Source: Snowella sp031396835 (GTDB lineage Bacteria > Cyanobacteriota > Cyanobacteriia > Cyanobacteriales > Microcystaceae). Taken from it: DNA of 8,590 bases. Position 1 is the stretch's first letter, and the number at the start of each line of letters is the position of its first letter. Position numbers and translations under genes: made by a program. The stretch is from assembly GCA_031396835.1 (NCBI GenBank), contig JANNLO010000158.1, forward strand, positions 1 through 8,590. The letters run 5' to 3'. Positions 1 to 6,187 of this stretch are shown here, one piece after another. The notes below the pieces were generated by a model. That model did no database searches. It was not told the origin of the DNA and saw nothing but the letters and a program-made list of their open reading frames with translations.

Positions 1-57
1 CCCGAACAGAGTAAATCTGTTAAGGCTGGTGCTATGAAACAGAAACCTAAATCGTGA
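1..57 (+). CDS. tnpB: TnpB-like protein of an IS200/IS605 element, C-terminal end only
   Basis: Reading from base 1 gives 18 residues, PEQSKSVKAGAMKQKPKS, followed by TGA at 55-57. A short basic tail (K/Q/S-rich) running straight into an element-end hairpin is how TnpB genes of IS200/IS605 elements finish. TnpB is an RNA-guided DNA nuclease with a RuvC-like core that uses an RNA made from the 3' end of its own gene; none of its catalytic residues fall inside this window. The identification rests on the tail plus the adjoining hairpin and TCAA end, not on domain motifs. It could belong to a complete element (with tnpA), a tnpB-only derivative, or a decayed copy. The rest of the gene lies left of base 1. 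Confidence 0.68.
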   Translation, partial: PEQSKSVKAGAMKQKPKS

Positions 58-66
58 GGTTTAGGA

Positions 67-93
67 ATCCTCTTGCTTTAGCAAGGGGAGGAT
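67..93 (+). repeat. Subterminal hairpin of the IS200/IS605 right end
   Basis: ATCCTC (67-72) pairs with GAGGAT (88-93), and TTGC (73-76) pairs with GCAA (81-84). The loop is TTTA (77-80), and unpaired GGG at 85-87 forms a bulge. A bulged stem-loop a few bases inside the right end is the structure bound by the Y1 transposase TnpA in this family. It also lies within the part of the transcript that would form the TnpB guide-RNA scaffold. Confidence 0.78.
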
Positions 94-98
94 GTCAA

Positions 99-455
99 CA
101 TCTTCAGGTAGGTCAATGGAAGGTAGGAGATAATTTAGTTGATCGCCTTTTGGGAAAGGAATTATGTGTTTTGGCCTGGGCAGTGGAAGGGTTAAACCCT
201 GAAAAAGTCGGAAATGCCGTCGGAAATTGGTTAGCATTACGTCCCGAAGAACGTTGGTGGTTATTTAGTATGACGGCGACGACAGTGGGATTATCAAAAG
301 ATAAGGGTAAGGGTTGGCGACTCGCGTTGCGTTATGGGTTAGGAGATACGCCTCAATCTGGGATTCAGCCCGCTAGAAAGATGAAAAAGAAGCCAGGGTC
401 AGAGAATATCTTTGAGACGTTGCCCCTATTTCAAGAAAATACAACATCTTCATAA
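99..455 (+). pseudogene. DUF3780-like anti-phage-associated protein, truncated at its 5' end by the insertion element
   Basis: Codons 99-452 plus TAA give 118 residues that I match from memory to DUF3780-type proteins of anti-phage loci. Recognisable stretches are GQWKVGDN (111-134), LLGKEL (147-164), LAWAVEGLNPEKV (171-209), RPEERWW (240-260) and GKGWRLALRYGL (306-341). The C-terminus is basic then acidic (RKMKKKPGSE). No catalytic motif is visible and the biochemical role is unknown to me; family members sit next to DUF1156 methyltransferases, as here. The frame stays open back to a GTG at 54, but that GTG overlaps the end of tnpB and the codons from 54 to 98 are element sequence, so I do not accept it as the native start. 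The N-terminal part should lie beyond the element, to the left. A related family (DUF7680) is an alternative name. The 3' end overlaps the Uma2 gene by 25 bp. Confidence 0.62.
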
Positions 456-1012
456 ATATCTTGAATGCTCGTTTCCAGATTTAAGATCGGCGATCGCAGT
501 GTGGCTTGAGGATTTTCGTAGGTGCGATAGAGCCAGGTATCATCATCGGTTTTGCAATATTGTTCAACTTGTAATTCAGATTGTTTCACCAGCCAATATT
601 CCCGAAAACTGGGAATGGAACGATAAGCTTTAAATTTATCGCCTCGGTCATAGTCTGACGTGGATTGGGACAATACTTCGATAATCAAGGCTGGATTCAG
701 GATGGTATCGGTACGGTTTTCATAAAACTGGGGTTCATCTCGGATAACCAAAACATCGGGGTAGGTATAGCGACGGGTTTCAGGTATCCAGACCCGCAGA
801 TCACTGGCAAAAACTTTACCTTTGTTAGGTTTTAAGGCAATTCGCAAAAATGTACAGAGGTTAATAATAATTTGATTATGAATCAGGGAACCGCCAGTCA
901 TCGGGATAATTACTCCGTCTAGGTATTCATTTCTCTGTTCGGACTTTTCTTCTAGGGCTAAATATTCGGCGGGACTGTATAGTTTGGGGGGAGATTCAAC
1001 TAAAGTAGGCAT
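431..1012 (-). CDS. Uma2-family (DUF820) PD-(D/E)XK endonuclease-like protein
   Basis: The 193-residue product has the length and layout of the Uma2/DUF820 family, which is greatly expanded in cyanobacteria and predicted to have a PD-(D/E)XK nuclease fold. Visible motifs, in order, are YSPAEYLALEE (12-22), NEYLDGVII (28-36, with E29), H45, YPDVLVI (84-90, with the D of the PD motif at 86), LIIEVLSQST (109-118, with E112) and D122 to Y130 leading to FREYWLV (136-142). All the usual acidic and lysine positions appear present, so the fold looks intact. Cellular role and substrate are unknown; some members travel with transposons or toxin-antitoxin-like pairs. The start at 1012 is chosen because the family's N-terminus begins a few residues before YSPAEYL. 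No clear Shine-Dalgarno sequence is seen, but the DUF2283 gene upstream would end 4 nt before this start if unshifted, suggesting coupled translation. The gene runs against the surrounding operon. Confidence 0.9.
   Translation of the reverse strand: MPTLVESPPKLYSPAEYLALEEKSEQRNEYLDGVIIPMTGGSLIHNQIIINLCTFLRIALKPNKGKVFASDLRVWIPETRRYTYPDVLVIRDEPQFYENRTDTILNPALIIEVLSQSTSDYDRGDKFKAYRSIPSFREYWLVKQSELQVEQYCKTDDDTWLYRTYENPQATLRSPILNLETSIQDIYEDVVFS
490..497. repeat. HIP1 palindrome, one of five copies
   Basis: GCGATCGC occurs here and at 1515-1522, 6821-6828, 7624-7631 and 8442-8449. HIP1 is a short palindrome strongly over-represented in many cyanobacterial genomes and is the main sign of host lineage in this window. 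No copy falls in the 5.3 kb between 1522 and 6821, which covers most of the methyltransferase gene and all of the DUF262 gene; near-matches such as GCGATCGA at 2193-2200 do occur there. Confidence 0.85.
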
Positions 1013-1016
1013 AATT

Positions 1017-1224
1017 TTAAGCGGTTACTAAAGGTAGAGCAAAGGATTGAAGATTAATTTCATCAACATTTTTGGGAATAATTATCGAGGGTAATAGCCA
1101 CTACTTTGCCTTGCTCGTCATAGTCCAAAATAAGATCATCTGATACGGCATCAGTTGAAACAACGGGGTTACGGGTCAATTCAATGGTGAGAGTATCGGT
1201 TTCAGCAAAGTATCGAATTTTCAT
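1017..1224 (-). pseudogene. DUF2283 family small protein, apparently frameshifted
   Basis: From ATG at 1224-1222 the minus strand reads MKIRYFAETDTLTIELTRNP and continues through VSDDLILDYDEQGKVVAIT. This is the pattern of DUF2283 proteins (about 60-75 residues, MKI.Y...TDTL.IE...D.DE.G.VV.I). The frame ends early, after 53 residues, at TGA (1065-1063). If one A is removed from the A5 run in the gene (T5 at 1069-1073 on the plus strand), the reading continues as NYSQNVDEINLQSFALPLVTA to TAA at 1019-1017. That restores a 68-residue protein ending 4 nt before the Uma2 start. DUF2283 function is not established; such genes often pair with small toxin-like or nuclease-like genes. The frameshift may be real, a sequencing error in a homopolymer, or a slippage site. 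Confidence 0.66.
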
Positions 1225-1265
1225 TATCGCTCATAATAAAGAAACTAAAGTCACTGTACTTATCT
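1225..1265. promoter_or_regulatory. Short divergent intergenic region, probable promoters for both sides
   Basis: Only 41 bp separate the DUF2283 start (minus strand) from the DUF1156 start (plus strand), so promoter elements for at least the minus-strand pair should lie here or extend into the genes. CATAAT at 1232-1237 (plus) and its near-complement TATTAT at 1238-1233 (minus) are possible -10 elements, but I find no convincing -35 hexamer at the right distance for either. No clear Shine-Dalgarno precedes the ATG at 1266. The call rests mostly on geometry. Confidence 0.3.
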
Positions 1266-4200
1266 ATGCCTAATCTAACTCCCTTTGCCCTACGAGATAC
1301 CCCAGCCCTAATTGAGCGCATCTTTCCCGCCCAGAAGATTTCGGCGGAGGCCCAGAAGGAACGTAAGGCAGGAGCAGGGCAAACTTTAACTGCGTTGGGG
1401 TCGTACTGGAAAGGTCGTAAGCCGTTAATTATGGTTCGGGCTATTGTCTTGGGCTGTTTGTTACCTGTGACGGAAGATTTAGAGGCAGATTTACGGATTT
1501 TTGAGCAGTTGATGGCGATCGCCGATGAGTCTTTTTCTCGCAGGGAACCGAAATTAAAAGTCGCGGAGTTGGTGGTTCGGATTAGGTTGGAGAATCCCTG
1601 GGATTTTTTTGATTACACGCTACCGAAGGGGAAAATTTTGCCTCTTTTTGAAGGGGAGGACAATGAAAATAATATAGCCAACCTAACTTTTCCTTTGCAA
1701 ATACCGCTTAAGGTGCGTTGGAAGCGGGGTTTAGCAGACACCGAGAAGCAAAAAATCTATGGTTTGGCTTTGGAGGGGTTGACCTACGAAGAAAAAGTGA
1801 CTCTTTGTAGGCGACCAGAAGAACTTGATCCAGAGATGTTGTATGGCCCCATTTGGGCAGCAGTAAATGCCCATTTAGGTCGGTTTGGGATTTCGGCTCA
1901 GTCCCATCAGGAGTTGGTAGAACAGTTGGGGATTTTGCGGTTTGGGCATCGTCCGAAGGTGGGGGATACTTTTTGTGGGGGTGGCTCTATTCCCTTTGAG
2001 GCGGCGAGGTTGGGTTGTGATGTCTATGCGTCAGATTTGAATCCTGTGGCTTGTATGTTGACCTGGGGGGCGTTGAATATTATCGGGGCTAGTCCTGAAC
2101 GACGGGCGGAAATTGAACAAGCTCAGAGAGAAGTGGCGGAAGCGGTGGATCGAGAAATTGTGGCTTTGGGGATTGAACATAATGAACGGGGCGATCGAGC
2201 AAAAGCCTATTTATATTGTTTGGAAACTCGCTGTCCTGAAACAGGTTGGCTGGTTCCAGTTACTCCTAGCTGGATAGTTAGTAGCAATCGTAATGTTTAC
2301 GGGAAATTAGTCCCTAATTACGCTCATAAAATTTTTGAAATAGAGATTATTTCTGGAGCTAGTAAAGAAGAAATGATCAAAGAAAAACAAGGAACTTTAC
2401 AAGATGGTAATTTGGTTTATGAGTTAGATAGTAAAATCTATTCCACTTCTATTAAAACCTTGCGAGGAGATTACAAAGATCAAGACAAAGTTAACAAAAA
2501 TAAGCTAAGACAATGGGAAAAGTCAGATTTTAAACCCCGACCCGATGATATTTTTCAAGAGCGGCTTTTTTGTATCCACTGGACTACAAAGGAAACACTA
2601 GGACAATCCACTCAAGAAACCTATTTTGCCGCGCCGACAGATTGGGATTTAGCCAATGAAAAAAAGGTAGAAGAAATTGTTGAGAAAAATTTAAACACTT
2701 GGCAAGATAAGGGTTTAGTTCCAGATATGGCGATCGAACATGGTCATAATACCTCTCAACCTATTTGGGAAAGAGGCTGGCGTTATTGGCATCATTTATT
2801 TGGGGCTAGAAATCTTTTAGAAGTTGTTCTTTTTCAAAAAGAATTAAAGAATAACAAAAACACCGCACACCTTAAAGCTATGCTTCCTTTGATTCTAAAC
2901 AATGCTTGTAAGTTATGTGCATGGAATACAGGACATCCAGGTTCTGGAGAATATACAGCAAATGCTTTTTATAATCAAGCATTAAACACAAATTATAGGT
3001 ACAGTCTGCGAAGTATTTCACATATTCTAAATACACTTTTTATTACTAGCTATACCCAGAATAACTCGATTGCAAACTGTAGTTCTAAACTAGAATGTAT
3101 CTCTGCCCAAAATATTAATGAAAATGTGTCCCTATTTATAACAGATCCGCCCTATGCCGATGCAGTCAACTACGAAGAAATAACCGAATTTTTTATTGCT
3201 TGGCTCCGTAAAAATCCGCCGCCGCCGTTTGATCAATGGGTTTGGGATTCCCGCCGCAGTTTAGCCATTAAAGGCGATGGAGAAGACTTTCGCCGAGGCA
3301 TGGTCGCCGCCTACAGTGCCATGACCCAAAATATGCCTGACAACGGCTTGCAGTGCGTCATGTTCACCCACCAAGACACCAGCGTTTGGTCGGATATGGT
3401 TTCGATTTTCTGGGCCGCAGGCTTACAGGTCGTCAGTGCTTGGTATATCGCCACTGAGACTACTTCAGGACTCAAACAAGGCGGCTATGTACAAGGAACC
3501 GTTACTCTACTCCTGCGGAAACGGCTAGAAACTGCCAGCACCTTTAAACAAAGATTATTGCCCAAAATTCGTCACGAAGTAGCCGCCCAAATCGAAGCCA
3601 TGCTTAATCTCAACGAAGAAGCCTCGATGTATGGGGAAAGCGTCTTCAACGATTCCGATCTACAAATGGCTGGTTATGCCGCCGCCATGAAAGTCCTGAC
3701 CCAATACACCGTCGTAGATGGCCGAGACGTGACTGCCCTAGCCCTACAACCCCGCCAAAAAGGAGAAAATACCGTCGTTGATGACATCGTGCAGTATGCC
3801 TCCGAAATTGCCAATAATTTACTCATTCCCGATCGCCTCAAAGCCCTTAACCCCGAAACCTGGGGCGAAATCACGGGCGTAGAACGTTTTTACTTGCGGA
3901 TGTTAGCTATAGAACAAACAGGAGCCAGTAAACTCGATCATTACCAGAACTTTGCCAAAGCCTTCCATGTTGCCTATCAACCTTTAATGGCTTCCCTTAA
4001 ACCCAATAATGCTCGCCTTAAGGTCGCCAAAGACTTTAAACCCCGTGAACTCGCAAGTGGAGAAATGGCTGGAACCCTCCTAAGTGAAATTCTGATGGCG
4101 ATCCAAGAACTTCTGAAGGACAAAGCTCCCAAAGTAGTGATTAGTCAAATTCGCACTAGCCTCGATGATACCTACTTCCCTAAACGTCCCCATTTAATCG

Positions 4201-4307
4201 CCATGGCCCAATACATAGGCGAAATGTTAGATCATCAACATCCCCAGGAAGCCCAAAAAGCTCAGATTATCAGCGATCGGATTCGTAATGAAGCCTTGGG
4301 GGGTTAA
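1266..4307 (+). CDS. DUF1156 domain adenine-type DNA methyltransferase of an anti-phage locus
   Basis: This 1013-residue protein belongs to the DUF1156/COG1743 class of large DNA methyltransferases, predicted to methylate adenine N6 with S-adenosylmethionine. The N-terminal DUF1156 region (about 10-70) contains DTPALIERIFPAQKIS and SYWKGRKPLIMVRA. The SAM-binding motif I is GDTFCGGGSIPFEAA (233-247), followed by ASDLNPVACM (255-264). The catalytic motif IV is DPPY (627-630) in SLFITDPPYADAVNYEE. Motif I precedes motif IV by nearly 400 residues, the interval where target recognition is likely. C318 and C323 (YCLETRCPETGW) may be remnants of a Zn-ribbon. The C-terminal 250 residues look mostly helical. 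The ATG at 1266 fits because family homology begins within ten residues. Base composition varies strongly along the gene: G-rich first third, AT-rich middle, C-rich last third. The DUF262 gene follows after 57 bp. All key motifs are intact, so I infer an active self-marking enzyme. Confidence 0.9.
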   Translation: MPNLTPFALRDTPALIERIFPAQKISAEAQKERKAGAGQTLTALGSYWKGRKPLIMVRAIVLGCLLPVTEDLEADLRIFEQLMAIADESFSRREPKLKVAELVVRIRLENPWDFFDYTLPKGKILPLFEGEDNENNIANLTFPLQIPLKVRWKRGLADTEKQKIYGLALEGLTYEEKVTLCRRPEELDPEMLYGPIWAAVNAHLGRFGISAQSHQELVEQLGILRFGHRPKVGDTFCGGGSIPFEAARLGCDVYASDLNPVACMLTWGALNIIGASPERRAEIEQAQREVAEAVDREIVALGIEHNERGDRAKAYLYCLETRCPETGWLVPVTPSWIVSSNRNVYGKLVPNYAHKIFEIEIISGASKEEMIKEKQGTLQDGNLVYELDSKIYSTSIKTLRGDYKDQDKVNKNKLRQWEKSDFKPRPDDIFQERLFCIHWTTKETLGQSTQETYFAAPTDWDLANEKKVEEIVEKNLNTWQDKGLVPDMAIEHGHNTSQPIWERGWRYWHHLFGARNLLEVVLFQKELKNNKNTAHLKAMLPLILNNACKLCAWNTGHPGSGEYTANAFYNQALNTNYRYSLRSISHILNTLFITSYTQNNSIANCSSKLECISAQNINENVSLFITDPPYADAVNYEEITEFFIAWLRKNPPPPFDQWVWDSRRSLAIKGDGEDFRRGMVAAYSAMTQNMPDNGLQCVMFTHQDTSVWSDMVSIFWAAGLQVVSAWYIATETTSGLKQGGYVQGTVTLLLRKRLETASTFKQRLLPKIRHEVAAQIEAMLNLNEEASMYGESVFNDSDLQMAGYAAAMKVLTQYTVVDGRDVTALALQPRQKGENTVVDDIVQYASEIANNLLIPDRLKALNPETWGEITGVERFYLRMLAIEQTGASKLDHYQNFAKAFHVAYQPLMASLKPNNARLKVAKDFKPRELASGEMAGTLLSEILMAIQELLKDKAPKVVISQIRTSLDDTYFPKRPHLIAMAQYIGEMLDHQHPQEAQKAQIISDRIRNEALGG

Positions 4308-4364
4308 GTTAATCTTTAGGCTCAAGATATTTTTAATGAAATCATTCTTAATTTTTGGTAAATA

Positions 4365-6182
4365 ATGACAACTTTCACCAGTGACAAACGACTACTACCT
4401 GATATTCTTCAGGACATTGTTAAAGGAAAAATTCAACTTCCCGACTTTCAACGAGGTTGGGTCTGGGATGATGATCACATCCAAAGTCTTTTAGTAAGTA
4501 TTGGGCGATCTTTTCCCGTTGGCGCAGTTATGTTACTGGAAACAGGGGGTGCTGTACATTTTCAGATTCGTCCTATTGAAAATGTCAAGTTAGAAGAGCC
4601 ACTACCTCAAGCAGAAAAATTAATCTTAGACGGTCAACAAAGATTAACGACTTTAACACAAGTATTAGCGTTAGAGCAGCCCGTTAAGACGCGAACTAAT
4701 AATGGAAAGGCAATCGACAGATTCTACTACGTTCATATTCCCACTGCTATGGAAGCCCCAGAGAATTTGGAATTAGCTCTTCTTACAGTCGATTCCAGTA
4801 AACAAGTCAAATCAATTTTTGGCAAGACTATTGATTTAGATCTTTCTACAAGACAGCGAGAATGCGAAGAACTTTATTTTCCTTGTAATAAAATATTGAA
4901 TTGGTCGGAATGGTTACATGATCTTACTAAATTTAATCCTTCACAACTATTAATATTTTTACAGTTTCAAAAAAGTTTTATTACATCGTTTAGTGAATAT
5001 CAAATACCAATTATTGAACTCAAAAAAGAAACCTCAAAAGAAGCCGTATGTCTGGTATTTGAGAAGGTTAATACTGGTGGAGTTCCCTTGTCTGTTTTTG
5101 AACTGATGACAGCGAGTTATGCCGCAGATGGCTATAATTTACGGGATGACTGGTTTGGGAGCGAAATTCGCAATGTAGAATCTCGAAGAAATCGACTTGT
5201 TGAAAAAGATGCACTATTAAATATTGTTGAGAACACTGATTTTTTACAAGCCATAACCTTGCTTCATACTTTAGGGAAGCGTCGGAAAGATATTGAGACT
5301 GGCAAAACTGGAAAGCTGGTTGCGCCTGTCAGTGCCAAAAGAGCATCAGTTTTGGAACTTCCTCTTGATGACTATAAAAAGTGGGCCGATAAAATAGAAA
5401 TAGGATTTTATCTAGCCGCAAATTTCCTCAGAAAACAATCCTTTTACGATGTTCGAGAATTGCCTTATCGCACTCAAATTATTCCATTAGCCGTAATTCT
5501 AGCAGAACTAGAAAAACATTGGTTAGAACCCGCAATTCATGACAAGTTAACTCAGTGGTTTTGGTGTGGAATTCTGGGAGAGTTGTATGGTGGTGCTGTT
5601 GAAACTCGTATTGCTAATGACGTAGAAGAAGTCCTAAATTGGGTCAAAGCAAGTCATGAAACTCCTCGCAGTATATTAGATGCTTCTTTTCGCCCAGAAC
5701 GCTTGGATAGTCTGACATCTAGACTGAGTGCAGCTTATAAAGGAATTAATACTTTAGTCTTAAGGGAAGGAGCTGCTGACCTATTTTGGAAAGCAACAAT
5801 TAAAGAAATTGATGCTCTAGATATGGCCCTAGATATACATCACATTTTTCCACGTAAATGGTGTGAACATCATAAAATTGATAAGAAACAGTATGATTCA
5901 ATAGTTAATAAAACACCTATCTCTTCCAAAACTAATAAAATGATTGGCGGAGTTGCTCCATCGGTTTATTTAAAAAAGCTCCAAGCGCATCCTAGTGTTC
6001 AGTTGGAAGACGAAAATATGAATCATATTTTAAAAACTCATTTTATTAATTCTCAGACTTTACGATCTGATAATTTTGATGAATTTTACCAATCTAGAAA
6101 AAAGAATTTACTGGAATTAATTGAGAAAGCAATGAAAAAATCAGTAGGCTCTGAGCATGATTTGGATGACGAAACGGTATAA
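4365..6182 (+). CDS. DUF262 / HNH (GmrSD-like) restriction nuclease
   Basis: The 605-residue product shows the two-domain plan of GmrSD-type enzymes: an N-terminal DUF262 domain, thought to bind and hydrolyse NTP, and a C-terminal HNH nuclease of the DUF1524 type. DUF262 motifs seen are LPDFQRGWVW (25-34), ILDGQQRLTTL (87-97) and VFEKVNTGGVPLSVFEL (231-247). The HNH motif is LDIHHIFPRKW (489-499, H492/H493), with asparagines at 515 and 524 in the following VNKTPISSKTN. All appear intact. Known relatives include GmrSD, which cuts glucosylated phage DNA, and BrxU, so a modification-dependent or phage-specific nuclease is plausible, but the substrate cannot be read from sequence. The start at 4365 has only a weak GGTAA upstream. 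A low-GC patch lies around 4921-4980. The PLD-helicase gene begins 5 bp after this stop, strongly implying one transcript and coupled translation. Confidence 0.88.
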   Translation: MTTFTSDKRLLPDILQDIVKGKIQLPDFQRGWVWDDDHIQSLLVSIGRSFPVGAVMLLETGGAVHFQIRPIENVKLEEPLPQAEKLILDGQQRLTTLTQVLALEQPVKTRTNNGKAIDRFYYVHIPTAMEAPENLELALLTVDSSKQVKSIFGKTIDLDLSTRQRECEELYFPCNKILNWSEWLHDLTKFNPSQLLIFLQFQKSFITSFSEYQIPIIELKKETSKEAVCLVFEKVNTGGVPLSVFELMTASYAADGYNLRDDWFGSEIRNVESRRNRLVEKDALLNIVENTDFLQAITLLHTLGKRRKDIETGKTGKLVAPVSAKRASVLELPLDDYKKWADKIEIGFYLAANFLRKQSFYDVRELPYRTQIIPLAVILAELEKHWLEPAIHDKLTQWFWCGILGELYGGAVETRIANDVEEVLNWVKASHETPRSILDASFRPERLDSLTSRLSAAYKGINTLVLREGAADLFWKATIKEIDALDMALDIHHIFPRKWCEHHKIDKKQYDSIVNKTPISSKTNKMIGGVAPSVYLKKLQAHPSVQLEDENMNHILKTHFINSQTLRSDNFDEFYQSRKKNLLELIEKAMKKSVGSEHDLDDETV

Positions 6183-6187
6183 AACTA

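Larger units (their letters stand above)
1..98 (+). mobile_element. Right end of an IS200/IS605-family insertion element
   Basis: The segment holds the TnpB-like tail (stop at 55-57), then an imperfect hairpin at 67-93, then TCAA at 95-98. These elements have subterminal hairpins instead of terminal inverted repeats, and in IS608-type elements the right cleavage site is TCAA. The DUF3780-like reading frame is recognisable only from about base 99-105 onward, which places the element-gene junction at or very near 98/99. These transposons insert without target duplication, so no repeat is expected. The left end and the target tetra- or pentanucleotide are outside the window. The exact boundary is inferred from the TCAA and from where the gene's homology resumes; another TCAA at 113-116 is less likely because it falls inside the conserved GQWKVGDN stretch. 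Confidence 0.75.
1..118 (+). ncRNA. Predicted 3' part of a TnpB guide RNA (omega-RNA/reRNA)
   Basis: In TnpB-bearing IS200/IS605 elements the guide RNA is read from the 3' end of tnpB through the right end; the scaffold ends at the element boundary and the guide is the adjoining flank. Here the scaffold would include the tnpB tail and the 67-93 hairpin, and the guide would start at 99. Taking about 20 nt, it covers 99-118, inside the DUF3780-like gene. The 5' end of the RNA is outside the window. This is inferred from position and family knowledge; no promoter or processing site is visible, and the true 3' end may differ. Confidence 0.42.

Noticed and set aside
54..98. GTG at 54 as the native start of the DUF3780-like gene
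   Set aside because: It overlaps the tnpB stop and its first 15 codons are the element hairpin and end; family similarity begins only after 98.
431..480. Possible bidirectional terminator between the convergent DUF3780 and Uma2 ends
   Set aside because: The two coding ends overlap by 25 bp and I find no stem-loop followed by a T-run on either strand.
412..633. Open frame of 73 codons on the plus strand
   Set aside because: It lies antisense within the convincing Uma2 gene and has no recognisable family features.
3674..3874. Minus-strand open frame of 66 codons
   Set aside because: It is antisense to the methyltransferase C-terminal region and has no supporting features.
4335..4346. Small inverted repeat AATGA-AA-TCATT between the methyltransferase and DUF262 genes
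   Set aside because: A 5-bp stem with a 2-nt loop in AT-rich DNA is expected by chance; no GC stem or T-tract supports a terminator, and no second copy supports an operator.
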